This document shows positions 1 through 7,535 of a stretch of DNA of 18,504 bases, piece after piece. The notes under the pieces are model-generated. The model made no database searches, had not been told where the DNA came from, and was given only the letters and a program-made list of their open reading frames with translations. Location: positions 1-18,504 of the forward strand of contig CAZJYC010000050.1 of the NCBI GenBank assembly GCA_964550165.1, given 5' to 3'. The position numbers were made by a program, and so were the translations under genes. This stretch comes from CAZJYC01 sp964550165 (GTDB lineage Bacteria; Acidobacteriota; Aminicenantia; Aminicenantales; Aminicenantaceae). How positions within the stretch are numbered: position 1 is the stretch's first letter; each line of letters begins with the position of its first letter.

Positions 1-20
1 TCGGGAAGGCTAAACCTTCA

Positions 21-55
21 ATGGTCGCTTCGGCCATCTCTGAGAGGCTTTTTTT
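21..55 (+). terminator. Possible terminator of an upstream transcript
   Basis: A 6 bp hairpin (21-26 with 32-37, one G-U pair, 5 nt loop) is followed by a weak CTC/GAG mini-hairpin and a run of seven T at 49-55. A second small hairpin lies just before it (5-9 with 15-19). The strong stem is about 11 nt from the T-run, so this is not a textbook intrinsic terminator. It may instead be the 3' end of a structured RNA or gene cut by the window edge. Confidence 0.3.
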
Positions 56-111
56 GTTACCCACATCTCCTCAATACACACCAAACGGAAGAGAGCTAGT
101 ATAACTGCGAG

Positions 112-140
112 TTGATTTATCTCAGAGAGTGAATTATAAA
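112..140 (+). promoter_or_regulatory. Sigma70-type promoter for pncB-archease-rtcB
   Basis: The -35 box TTGATT (112-117) and -10 box TATAAA (135-140) are separated by exactly 17 bp. The expected transcription start is near 147, only about 10 nt before the pncB ATG at 157. The AAGGA ribosome-binding sequence (146-150) would therefore lie at the very 5' end of the mRNA. Confidence 0.6.
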
Positions 141-156
141 AAAATAAGGACAAAAA

Positions 157-1533
157 ATGAACTGGATAAAAAGCCTGGCTCTGTTCACAGATCTCTATGA
201 GCTGACCATGGCGGCCTGCTATTTCGAGAACGGGATGTTCGAGCCGTCAACCTTCAGCCTTTTTATCCGCAGGTATCCTCGGTCTCGGCGTTATTTTGTC
301 TCGGCTGGACTGGCCGATGTTCTGGATTATCTGAGCCATCTTCGATTTACACCTGAGGACCTGGATTATTTGAAAAAAAACGGATTATTTAACCCGGAAT
401 TTCTATCTTATCTGGAAACATTCCGTTTCACGGGCGATGTCTACGCCATTCCTGAAGGCCGTCTCTTTTTCGCCAATGAGCCGCTTTTGGAGGTCAGTGC
501 GCCTCTGATCGAAGCCCAGATGGTCGAGACGTTCGTCATCAACGCCCTGAACCTCCAGGTGATGATCGCCACCAAGGCCTCGCGCTGTGTCCATGCGGCC
601 GGGCCGAGAAAGCTGGTGGACTTTTCCCTGCGCCGCACCCAGGGAACAGACGCAGGGATGAAGGTTGCCCGGGCGAGCTACGTCGCTGGTTTTACCGGCA
701 CCAGCAATGTCCTTGCCGGGAAGCTCTACGGAATTCCCATCTACGGAACCATGGCCCACTCTTTTGTGACCAGCTTCGAGAGGGAAATCGATGCTTTTCG
801 CGCTTTTGCCCGCACCTTTCCCGAGAACACAATTTTGCTCGTCGATACCTATGATACAATCGAAGGGACAAAGGCGGCCGCCGAGGTCGGGAAGGAAATG
901 GCGCGCCAGGGGAAAAAACTCAGTGGTGTAAGACTGGATAGCGGCGATATGGCCCGCTTGAGCCGGGAGGTAAGGCGTTTGTTGCGCAAAAACCGAATGG
1001 GCGAAGCAGCCATTTTCGCCAGCGGCGGTTTTGACGAGTACAAGATTCGCGAGGTTCTTGAGCGGGGTGGCGATATCGATTCTTTTGGCGTGGGAACAAA
1101 AATGGGAGTCTCGGCCGACGCTCCTTATTTTGACATGGCTTACAAAATGGTAGAGTATGCTGGCCGTCCGGTGCTCAAGCTCAGTCCGGGAAAGGCCACT
1201 CTGGCTTCGGCCAAGCAGGTCTTCCGCTTTACCAAAGCCAAGGGCAGGTTGAGAAAAGATGTAATAGGCCTCAGGACAGACCGTTTGAAATCCGCAGAGC
1301 CTTTGCTGGTCAAGGTAATGGAGGGAGGAAAAATACTCGCTCAGTCGCCTCCCTTGGCTCAGATTCAGAAACTCTTTCTCGATGAGTTCTCCAGACTCGA
1401 TGAGAAGTACAAATCTCTAGATGGTCATGGGGAAGACTATCCTATTGGGCTTTCTCCTGACCTGAAAAAGCTTCAAGCCGGGCTTGTCCGCAAGTTCAGT
1501 CTCGGCAAAAATCGAGAATTGGGAGAGAGCTGA
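157..1533 (+). CDS. pncB: Nicotinate phosphoribosyltransferase
   Basis: This enzyme makes nicotinate mononucleotide from nicotinate and PRPP with ATP hydrolysis, the entry step of cytoplasmic NAD salvage (Preiss-Handler pathway). The 458 residues match the usual bacterial length. Family landmarks are TDLYELTMA (11-19), GTMAHSFV (198-205) with His201 as the likely phosphorylated histidine, VRLDSGD (258-264) and FGVGTKMGVS (310-319) of the phosphate-binding barrel. The ATG at 157 follows AAGGA at 146-150 with 6 nt spacing. It is the first gene of a compact + strand group: archease begins 2 nt after its stop, so translation is probably coupled. The metabolic link between NAD salvage and the RNA-repair genes behind it is not evident from sequence. 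The family assignment is firm. Confidence 0.95.
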   Translation: MNWIKSLALFTDLYELTMAACYFENGMFEPSTFSLFIRRYPRSRRYFVSAGLADVLDYLSHLRFTPEDLDYLKKNGLFNPEFLSYLETFRFTGDVYAIPEGRLFFANEPLLEVSAPLIEAQMVETFVINALNLQVMIATKASRCVHAAGPRKLVDFSLRRTQGTDAGMKVARASYVAGFTGTSNVLAGKLYGIPIYGTMAHSFVTSFEREIDAFRAFARTFPENTILLVDTYDTIEGTKAAAEVGKEMARQGKKLSGVRLDSGDMARLSREVRRLLRKNRMGEAAIFASGGFDEYKIREVLERGGDIDSFGVGTKMGVSADAPYFDMAYKMVEYAGRPVLKLSPGKATLASAKQVFRFTKAKGRLRKDVIGLRTDRLKSAEPLLVKVMEGGKILAQSPPLAQIQKLFLDEFSRLDEKYKSLDGHGEDYPIGLSPDLKKLQAGLVRKFSLGKNRELGES

Positions 1534-1535
1534 CG

Positions 1536-1958
1536 ATGAGGCGGTATACGTTTCTGAGACACACAGCCGATGCCAAGTTTCGAGCTTACGGAAAAACGCT
1601 GGAAGAAGCCTTTCACAATGCCGCGTTGGCCGTTTCTTCCCTGATGTGGGATTGGCAGAAGGTCGAAAAGAGAGTTGAGCATCCTGTTGAAATCGAAGGC
1701 AGTGACCTCAAACAGTTGCTCAGCAGCTTCTTAGAGGAGATAATATATTTGTCGGAGACAAAAATGTTCCTTCTCGGTGCGGTGGAAAAGATGAGGATCG
1801 AAAAGAAGGAAAACGGCTATCTGTTGAGAGCACTCTTCTTAGGAGACAATTTTTCTGATAAATATAAGATCTATGGAGATGTCAAGGCCATAACCTACAA
1901 TGAGATGGAGATTCACGACAAAGGCCGTTGCCTGGTCCAGGTTGTGGTCGACATCTGA
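1536..1958 (+). CDS. Archease (RtcB cofactor)
   Basis: Archease is a small protein that speeds guanylylation and turnover of the RNA ligase RtcB. The 140 residues are the standard archease length. Visible hallmarks are the N-terminal HTAD motif (9-12), a central leucine-rich helix with EEIIYLSE (67-74), and a C-terminal segment with KAITYNEMEI (117-126) ending in an acidic VVDI. In known archeases the conserved acidic residues bind the metal shared with RtcB. The ATG lies 2 nt after the pncB stop, and GGGAGAGA (1521-1528) inside the pncB tail serves as ribosome-binding site. Its RtcB partner begins 9 nt downstream, which strongly supports the assignment. Confidence 0.92.
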   Translation: MRRYTFLRHTADAKFRAYGKTLEEAFHNAALAVSSLMWDWQKVEKRVEHPVEIEGSDLKQLLSSFLEEIIYLSETKMFLLGAVEKMRIEKKENGYLLRALFLGDNFSDKYKIYGDVKAITYNEMEIHDKGRCLVQVVVDI

Positions 1959-1967
1959 GGTGCGAAA

Positions 1968-3389
1968 ATGGAATTAAAGAAGATAAACAATTACATCTGG
2001 GAAATTCCCAAGTCCGGGGAGATGAAAGTTCCAGCAGTGATCTATGCCTCCTCCAAGCTCCTGGAAAGCGTCAGGCGTGACCAGACTCTTCAGCAGTTAA
2101 GAAACGTGGCCTGCTTGCCAGGAATCCAGAGAACAGCCTATGTCATGCCCGATGCCCATCAGGGCTATGGCTTTCCCATTGGCGGAGTGGCTGCCTTTGG
2201 CCTGGACAAAGGCATCATCTCTCCAGGCGGAGTCGGCTATGACATCAACTGTGGAGTCAGGCTGCTGAGGACCGAGTATTTTGAAGAGGACATCCAGGAG
2301 AAGAGAAAGCAGCTCCTGGCTGAAATATTCAAGGAAGTTCCGGCTGGCGTAGGCAAAGGAGGGGTAACAAGGCTGAGCAGGAATGTTCTCCTGGAAGTCT
2401 GTGTTAAAGGCGCAGAATGGGCAATCGAGAACGGCTACGGGACGAAAGAGGATCTGTTAAGGACTGAGGAGTATGGGAGGATGAAAAGCGCTGACACCAG
2501 CCGTCTCTCCGCCAGGGCTTTAGAGAGAGGCCTGCCTCAGTTAGGAACACTGGGCGCTGGCAATCATTTTCTGGAGATTCAGAAAGTTGCGGAGATCTAC
2601 AACAAAGACGTTGCCCGTGTCTTTGGCATTCACTCCGAAAGCCAGATTCTGGTCATGATCCACTGCGGCAGCCGGGGATTGGGGCACCAGGTGGCTTCAG
2701 ATTATATCCGGCTGATGGAAGACAGGTTTGGGATAAAAGGATTGCCCGACCGGGAGCTGATCAATGCCCCTGTCCGCTCTCCACTCGGTCAGGAGTATTA
2801 CAAGAGCATGAGCGCTGCGGTGAACTTTGCCTTCGCCAACCGCCAGATGATTGCCCACTGGGTGAGGGAAGTCTTCGAGAAGATTCTGGGAAGCTCCAAA
2901 GGAATGGACCAGGTCTATGATGTCTGCCATAACGTGGCCAAGTTTGAGAAGCACAGAATCGACGGCGAGCTGAAGGAAGTCTGCATTCACCGCAAGGGCG
3001 CGACACGAAGCTTTGGCCCGGGCCGGATGGAGATTCCTGAGGTTTACCGCTCTGTCGGGCAGCCGGTCATCATTCCCGGGAGCATGGGAACATCCTCCTA
3101 CCTGCTCGTCGGGACCAAAGAGGCAGAAGAATTGAGCTTCGCTTCCACCGCCCACGGCGCAGGACGGGTGATGTCCAGGCATGAGGCGCTTCGCCGCTTC
3201 CGCGGCGAGCAGATCAGGCAGCAATTGGAGAGCAAGGGTATTGAGCTTAAGTCGACAAGCTGGAAAGGCGTGGCTGAAGAAGCCTCTGAAGCCTACAAGG
3301 ATGTGGACGAGGTCGTTGAAGTTTCTCACAAGGTCGGCATAGGACGGCTCGTCGCCAGGGTCGTTCCGGTTGGAGTCATGAAAGGCTAG
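1968..3389 (+). CDS. rtcB: RNA-splicing/repair ligase RtcB
   Basis: RtcB is a GTP- and Mn-dependent ligase joining RNA 2',3'-cyclic phosphate (3'-phosphate) ends to 5'-OH ends. It acts in tRNA splicing in archaea and eukaryotes and in RNA repair in bacteria. The 473 residues carry all family blocks: MPDAHQGYGFPIGG (60-73), GYDINCG (90-96, metal ligand Cys95), GAGNHF (196-201, His200), IHCGSRG (231-237, His232), CHNVAKFEKH (320-329, His321), HRKGATRSFGPG (341-352), and STAHGAGR (393-400), where His396 is the predicted guanylylated histidine. No catalytic residue is missing. Archease immediately upstream suggests an archease-dependent enzyme. I see no RtcR-like activator or RtcA cyclase within the window. 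The stop codon directly abuts the stop of the convergent ferritin-like gene. Confidence 0.96.
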   Translation: MELKKINNYIWEIPKSGEMKVPAVIYASSKLLESVRRDQTLQQLRNVACLPGIQRTAYVMPDAHQGYGFPIGGVAAFGLDKGIISPGGVGYDINCGVRLLRTEYFEEDIQEKRKQLLAEIFKEVPAGVGKGGVTRLSRNVLLEVCVKGAEWAIENGYGTKEDLLRTEEYGRMKSADTSRLSARALERGLPQLGTLGAGNHFLEIQKVAEIYNKDVARVFGIHSESQILVMIHCGSRGLGHQVASDYIRLMEDRFGIKGLPDRELINAPVRSPLGQEYYKSMSAAVNFAFANRQMIAHWVREVFEKILGSSKGMDQVYDVCHNVAKFEKHRIDGELKEVCIHRKGATRSFGPGRMEIPEVYRSVGQPVIIPGSMGTSSYLLVGTKEAEELSFASTAHGAGRVMSRHEALRRFRGEQIRQQLESKGIELKSTSWKGVAEEASEAYKDVDEVVEVSHKVGIGRLVARVVPVGVMKG

Positions 3390-3878
3390 TTAGGTGATGA
3401 CTTTGTCGATATCTTTTTCGGCGTAATCCTCGAAGTTCTGAGCAAGGGTGTATTCGCTCTCCAGCATTTTGTAATGGCTGTGCTCGACTTTGCTTAGATA
3501 ACTCAAGATTTTTTGCTGGGGATTCTGGACTCTGCGGGAAAGATTGGCGTAGAAGTTTTCTGCGGATTTCTCAGCCTGCATGGCCTGGTAGAGGATATCG
3601 ACCAGAGTCGAGGAAGGCTTTATGATGACCGAAGGAAGGAGAGCCTTGTCCACTTTATCCGGAACCTTGATTTTTTCTTCTGGGTGTAGAACTTTATGAA
3701 GCTTCTTGAGGACATCCCTGTGTTTGTTCTCTTCGAAAGCGAGAATTCGAAATTTTTCTTTAAGCAAGGGATTTAAAACCCTTTTTGCCATCTTGGAGTA
3801 GACGGCGTTTGAGTCAATCTCTGACCTGATGGCAAGTCCCAAGAGGTCCTTCACCGAAGATTTCATCACGTCTATCAT
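3390..3878 (-). CDS. Ferritin-like (rubrerythrin-type) diiron protein
   Basis: A 162-residue, almost wholly helical protein of the ferritin-like four-helix-bundle type. Candidate iron ligands are placed as in rubrerythrin: Glu20 in helix 1, Glu50-x-x-His53 in helix 2, Glu103/Glu107 in helix 3 and Glu132-x-x-His135 in helix 4. There is no C-terminal rubredoxin domain (no Cys pairs), so it is an erythrin-like stand-alone bundle. Relatives act in peroxide or iron handling, but the substrate cannot be told from sequence. The ATG at 3878 is preceded by AAGGAG with 6 nt spacing. The stop is immediately adjacent to the rtcB stop, tail to tail. I see no convincing promoter upstream, where an interspersed repeat begins about 75 bp away. 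Confidence 0.75.
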   Translation of the reverse strand: MIDVMKSSVKDLLGLAIRSEIDSNAVYSKMAKRVLNPLLKEKFRILAFEENKHRDVLKKLHKVLHPEEKIKVPDKVDKALLPSVIIKPSSTLVDILYQAMQAEKSAENFYANLSRRVQNPQQKILSYLSKVEHSHYKMLESEYTLAQNFEDYAEKDIDKVIT

Positions 3879-3954
3879 TTCTTTCTCCTTGATTAGTTTT
3901 CATCTTTTTTTTAATCGGCAAGAACATTCTTTCATGGCTCGCTTAGAATTAACA

Positions 3955-4156
3955 CAGATTTCATAATAAAAACGTCATCGCGAGGATGAGCCGAAGCCGC
4001 GAGCGAAGCGTGACGGGAAGCGACGTGGCAATCTCCTAAAATTCAGAGGGATGGCTACGGCGCTCTGCGTCTCGTAACGACTTCGTTGGGTTATCGCGCT
4101 CCCTCTGCTCGCCCGCATGACAATCGAATGACATTTATTGTGTTATTACGAATCTG
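3955..4156. repeat. Palindromic interspersed repeat (about 200 bp)
   Basis: This fills most of the 340 bp gap between the ferritin-like gene and polX. The outer ends form an imperfect inverted repeat: CAGATT at 3955-3960 and AATCTG at 4151-4156, continuing inward through A/T-rich stretches to GTCAT (3974-3978) and ATGAC (4128-4132). An inner pair is CGTCATCGCGAG (3973-3984) against CTCGCCCGCATGAC (4108-4120 region). The interior has GAGCGAAGCG and GACGTGGCAATCTC, the style of dispersed GTCATTGCGAG...GCAATCTC repeats seen in many bacterial genomes. It has no open frame that looks like a protein and no clear target duplication. The rest of the gap (3879-3954, 4157-4218) shows only the ribosome-binding site of the ferritin-like gene. 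Confidence 0.7.
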
Positions 4157-4218
4157 CAATTGGGAACTAAGGTCAGGTTATTATTTTAATAGGAAAGGAA
4201 AGAAATGAAAAGAGAAAA

Positions 4219-5919
4219 TCACCTTTTTTTCAACTTCTCGTAGCTGAGGCAGTTGAGGATGTCTTTCTTTTCCAGCCAGGCCCGGCGGGCGATGCCGACG
4301 CCGAAGCGCATCATCGGCAGCCCTTTGGCGTAATGGGTGTCGGTGCCGATGGCAATCTTGATTCCTTTCTCTTTGGCCTTCTTGAGGTAGAATTCATTGA
4401 GGTCAAGCCGGTCATAGTAGGCGTTGAGTTCCAGGGCTTTTCCGGTTTTTTTTGCAGCCTCGAGGACTTTTTCCAGATCCACATCATAGCCTTCGCGTTT
4501 GGAGATGAGGCGGCCTGAGGGATGGGCGATAATCGTCACGTAGGGATTGTCCAGGGCTTTAAGGATGCGCTCTGTCACGTTCTTCTTAAAGCCGCTGTGG
4601 ATGGCGGCCACAACCAAGTCCAATTTTTTGAGCACGCTGTCGGGAAAATCGAGCTTGCCGTCGCGCAGGATGTCGACTTCGATTCCTTTGAGGATCTTGA
4701 AATTTTTGAGTTCTTTGTTCAGACCGTCGATTTCTTTGATCTGTTCCATCAGTCGTTCCGCGGACATGCCGCCCGCGTATTTTGCCGACTGGGAATGGTC
4801 GCAGACGGCAATGTAACCATATCCCATTTCCCGGGCATGCTCTGCCAGCTTTTTCAAAGAAAGATTGCCGTCGCTGTATTCTGAATGGACATGGAGGTCA
4901 CCTTTAATGTCGGACGTCTCCACGACATACGGGAGTTTACCTTTGAGAGCAAGTTCAACTTCCCCCCTGTCTTCTCTCATCTCCGGAGGAATGAGCGGCA
5001 AGCCCAGGGCTTTGTAAACATCCTCTTCGGTAGAACCGGCGATTTTTTTCTCTCCCTTGAAAACGCCGTACTCAGAAATTTTCAGGCCTTTATCTCTGGC
5101 CATTCCCCGGAGTTTGATGTTGTGGGCTTTGGAACCCGTGAAGTATTGAAGAGCTGCTCCGTACTCGGATTCATCAACAATCCGCAGATCCAGCTGCCTT
5201 TCGCCTTTTTCGGTAGCGACGAGGACCGAGCCCTTGGTTTCGCCTTCGGCCAGGACCCGGCTCACTCGGGGAAAGCGGGTAAAATGGTGGATGATCTTGG
5301 CTCCGGATTTCCCCGAAGCCAGGATGTCGATGTCCCCGACAGTTTCTTTCATGCGGCGGAGAGAGCCGGCAGAAGAAATGCGGCCGATATGGGGAGCCTT
5401 CTGGAGATAGCTGATAGTCTCTTCAACAAGAGTCACAGCATCATAGATTGGAATCCGTTCCTGGGCCTTTTCGTAGATTTCAATGCCTTTCTTGATGTTT
5501 TCGACCTTTTTCTCTCCCATTCCGAAGAGTTTGGCCAAGGAGCCGTCAATGATCACCTTTTTCAGGTCATCCACGTTTTTAATACCCAGCTCTTTGTGGA
5601 CGAGATGAATTGTTTTGGCACCCATGTTCTGGATTTCCAGAAGCTCGAGAAGGCCTTCAGGGACTCCGGATAGAGCCTCCTGGTGTTTTTTCATCTGTCC
5701 AGTCTGAAGATATTCTTCAATTTTCTTGGCCATGCCGCTGCCGATCCCCGGGATCTTTTCGAGGCTCTTTTCTCTGGCGATGGTTTCAATATCCTCGGTC
5801 AGGTCTTCGAGCACTCGAGCGGCTTTCTTGTAGGCGATGACTTTAAACTGCATCTCGCCCTTTATCTCCAGGGCATCGGCGATGCGGTTAAAGATCACAG
5901 CGAGATCTTTATTTTTCAT
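4219..5919 (-). CDS. polX: DNA polymerase X family protein with PHP domain
   Basis: Bacterial PolX fills short gaps in DNA, probably in base-excision repair; its C-terminal PHP domain supplies metal-dependent 3'-5' exonuclease/phosphodiesterase activity. The 566 residues match the family. Order: helix-hairpin-helix region (about 1-115, KIPGIGSGMAKKI at 55-67), nucleotidyltransferase core with GSLRRMKETVGDIDIL (185-200; metal Asp196 and Asp198, third Asp244 in RQLDLRI), GSKAHNIKLRGMA (262-274), then PHP with LHVHSEYSDG (342-351), CDHS (373-376), GIEVD (412-416), AIHSG (439-443), AHPSGR (465-470) and GTDTH (525-529). The frame stays open to 6033, but the ATG at 5919 is chosen because homology begins there, AAGG precedes it, and the predicted promoter lies inside the upstream extension. 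It is divergent from the thyX-like gene. Confidence 0.93.
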   Translation of the reverse strand: MKNKDLAVIFNRIADALEIKGEMQFKVIAYKKAARVLEDLTEDIETIAREKSLEKIPGIGSGMAKKIEEYLQTGQMKKHQEALSGVPEGLLELLEIQNMGAKTIHLVHKELGIKNVDDLKKVIIDGSLAKLFGMGEKKVENIKKGIEIYEKAQERIPIYDAVTLVEETISYLQKAPHIGRISSAGSLRRMKETVGDIDILASGKSGAKIIHHFTRFPRVSRVLAEGETKGSVLVATEKGERQLDLRIVDESEYGAALQYFTGSKAHNIKLRGMARDKGLKISEYGVFKGEKKIAGSTEEDVYKALGLPLIPPEMREDRGEVELALKGKLPYVVETSDIKGDLHVHSEYSDGNLSLKKLAEHAREMGYGYIAVCDHSQSAKYAGGMSAERLMEQIKEIDGLNKELKNFKILKGIEVDILRDGKLDFPDSVLKKLDLVVAAIHSGFKKNVTERILKALDNPYVTIIAHPSGRLISKREGYDVDLEKVLEAAKKTGKALELNAYYDRLDLNEFYLKKAKEKGIKIAIGTDTHYAKGLPMMRFGVGIARRAWLEKKDILNCLSYEKLKKR

Positions 5920-5937
5920 TTTTGACCTTTTGCGCCC

Positions 5938-5966
5938 ATGATACTCCTTGCCTGACCACAAATCAA
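5938..5966 (-). promoter_or_regulatory. Promoter for polX
   Basis: On the minus strand, TTGATT (5961-5966) and TATCAT (5938-5943, 5 of 6 consensus) are spaced by 17 bp. The start would be near 5931, giving a leader of about 12 nt with AAAGG at its 5' end. An inverted repeat (GCCTGA 5950-5955, TCAGGC 5967-5972) brackets the -35 box and could be an operator. Confidence 0.55.
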
Positions 5967-6014
5967 TCAGGCTCAGGTGAGCAGCTCGAAAACACACAGC
6001 TTTTGCCCAGGAAG

Positions 6015-6043
6015 TTGACATTTCGCCTCGCACTTTTTATTTT
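6015..6043 (+). promoter_or_regulatory. Promoter for the thyX-like gene, near-leaderless
   Basis: A perfect -35 box TTGACA (6015-6020) is followed after 17 bp by TATTTT (6038-6043, 4 of 6 consensus). The predicted start, about 6050, is only some 4 nt before the ATG at 6054. That agrees with the absence of any purine-rich ribosome-binding site in the bases before this ATG. Confidence 0.55.
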
Positions 6044-6053
6044 AGTAGCAACC

Positions 6054-7532
6054 ATGGAAATCATTCTGGCTGGATACAACATCGACCGGGAAGTCATCGA
6101 AGAACTTAAAAAGCATTCTCCGCCTCGAGACGATATCACTCCCGAGACTCTTTCTGCCTCATACGCTCGCATCTCCAGAGACCCCCGTCCGATCAACGAG
6201 CTTCGTGCTTTGGCCCGGGCGGAAGTGGGGAGGGCGCGGCGCTCCAACCAGAACATCATCTTCAAGATGGGGCACCACTCCGTGGCCGAGCATGCGATCT
6301 TCAATTTTGACATCCTCGGCGTCAGCCGGCTGGCCATTGAAGAGATAGAGAAGTTCCGCCTCTGCTCCTACACGGAAAAATCCCAGCGCTACATCGCTCT
6401 GAAAGACGACTTTGTCATCCCGGAAGAAATTAAAAAAGCCGGAAAGCAGGACATCTTTGTCAAGGCTGTCAGAGCCCAGAACGCTCTCTACCACAAGCTC
6501 TACAAAAAGCTGAAGACTTATTTTTTCGAAAAAAACAAGGAGATGGCCGCCAATCCCAAGAAACACCCGGTCCTGGACGGCTGGGCCAAGGAAGACGCCC
6601 GCTATACGGTCAGCCTGGCCACCCAGGGTCAGCTGGGCATGACCGTCAATGCGCGAAATCTTGAGTTTTTAATCCGCCGCTTCGCCTCGAAAAAGCTGGA
6701 AGAGCTCAAGGAGTTCAACCGAAAAATCTATGCCCTGGCCAAAGACGTGGCACCGTCCATCATTCTTTTCACCGAAGCCAACGATTTTGACGGCAGAACC
6801 TACGTCGAGCTGGAGGAGAAAGCCCAAATTTTCCTAAAAAAGCCCGGAGATAGAAAAGAGCCGGTTCGTCTCGTCGATTTCACGCCTGAGGCGGACACGA
6901 AACTGGTTGCCTCTCTTCTCCACACATCTTCCTCTCTTCCTTATAAGGGATGTTTTCAAAAGGCAAGAGCTCTTAACCAAAAAGAAAAGAGAGAATTTCT
7001 CAAAGTCGCTTATAAATACATGGAATTCTATGATTTTCCGCTTCGGGAGTTCGAGTACGTGAACCTCACCTACGATTTAATCGTCTCAGCCGCGTGCTTT
7101 GCCCAGCTCAAGCGCCACCGCATGGCGACGCTGACAGCTCAGAGGTACAACCCCGAGCTGGGGGTCACGGTTCCACCTTCCGTAGAAGCAGTTGGTTCCA
7201 AGAAGGAATTCATGGCGGTGATGAACCAAACAGAGGACGTTTACAGGGATTTGAAGCAAGTCATGGGTTGCGGGGCAGAATACATTCTGACCAACGCCCA
7301 CCGCAGGCGGGTGTTGCTTCAGGTCAACGCCAGGGAGCTTTACCACATCTCGAGGCTGAGAGAAGACGCCACAGCCCAATGGGACATCCGGAATGTCACC
7401 CGGCAGATGTCCACACTGGCCGAGGAGGCCATGCCTCTGACCTGCCTTCTTCTCGGAGGCAAGGACGCCTATCCTGAGCTGTACACGGATGTCTTCGGAA
7501 AACCCCCCAAGCTATTCCCGCCGGAGCTCTAA
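6054..7532 (+). CDS. Tandem-domain ThyX-like (FAD-dependent thymidylate synthase family) protein
   Basis: ThyX makes dTMP from dUMP using methylene-tetrahydrofolate and FAD. Classical ThyX is a homotetramer of about 220-250 residue chains; this 492-residue protein carries two ThyX-like halves. The N half has GHHSVAEHA (73-81) and KFRLCSYTEKSQRY (100-113). That aligns with the signature RHRxxSxNExSxRY but with K-F for the first R-H and Thr for Asn. The C half has REFEYVN (331-337), KRHRMATLTAQRY (353-365), which keeps RHR but is two residues short and lacks the Ser and Glu, and NARELYHISRLREDATAQW (425-443), like the conserved ThyX C-terminal block. The frame extends upstream to 5922, but ATG 6054 starts the homology and lies just after the predicted promoter. 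It may be an active thymidylate synthase with a pseudo-dimeric site or a paralogue with another role. Confidence 0.8.
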   Translation: MEIILAGYNIDREVIEELKKHSPPRDDITPETLSASYARISRDPRPINELRALARAEVGRARRSNQNIIFKMGHHSVAEHAIFNFDILGVSRLAIEEIEKFRLCSYTEKSQRYIALKDDFVIPEEIKKAGKQDIFVKAVRAQNALYHKLYKKLKTYFFEKNKEMAANPKKHPVLDGWAKEDARYTVSLATQGQLGMTVNARNLEFLIRRFASKKLEELKEFNRKIYALAKDVAPSIILFTEANDFDGRTYVELEEKAQIFLKKPGDRKEPVRLVDFTPEADTKLVASLLHTSSSLPYKGCFQKARALNQKEKREFLKVAYKYMEFYDFPLREFEYVNLTYDLIVSAACFAQLKRHRMATLTAQRYNPELGVTVPPSVEAVGSKKEFMAVMNQTEDVYRDLKQVMGCGAEYILTNAHRRRVLLQVNARELYHISRLREDATAQWDIRNVTRQMSTLAEEAMPLTCLLLGGKDAYPELYTDVFGKPPKLFPPEL

Positions 7533-7535
7533 GTT

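Noticed and set aside
2697..3329. 210-residue minus-strand frame antisense to rtcB
   Set aside because: Shadow of rtcB, whose catalytic motifs cover the same stretch; no start signals of its own.
4885..5673. 262-residue plus-strand frame antisense to polX
   Set aside because: Long shadow frame created by codon bias; the minus strand encodes a fully conserved PolX with intact motifs.
5920..6033. Upstream extension of PolX by 38 residues
   Set aside because: The extension lacks family similarity and would place the start upstream of the predicted polX promoter; ATG 5919 has AAGG before it.
5922..6053. Upstream extension of the ThyX-like protein by 44 residues
   Set aside because: It would cross the TTGACA/TATTTT promoter and has no similarity to ThyX; homology begins at ATG 6054.
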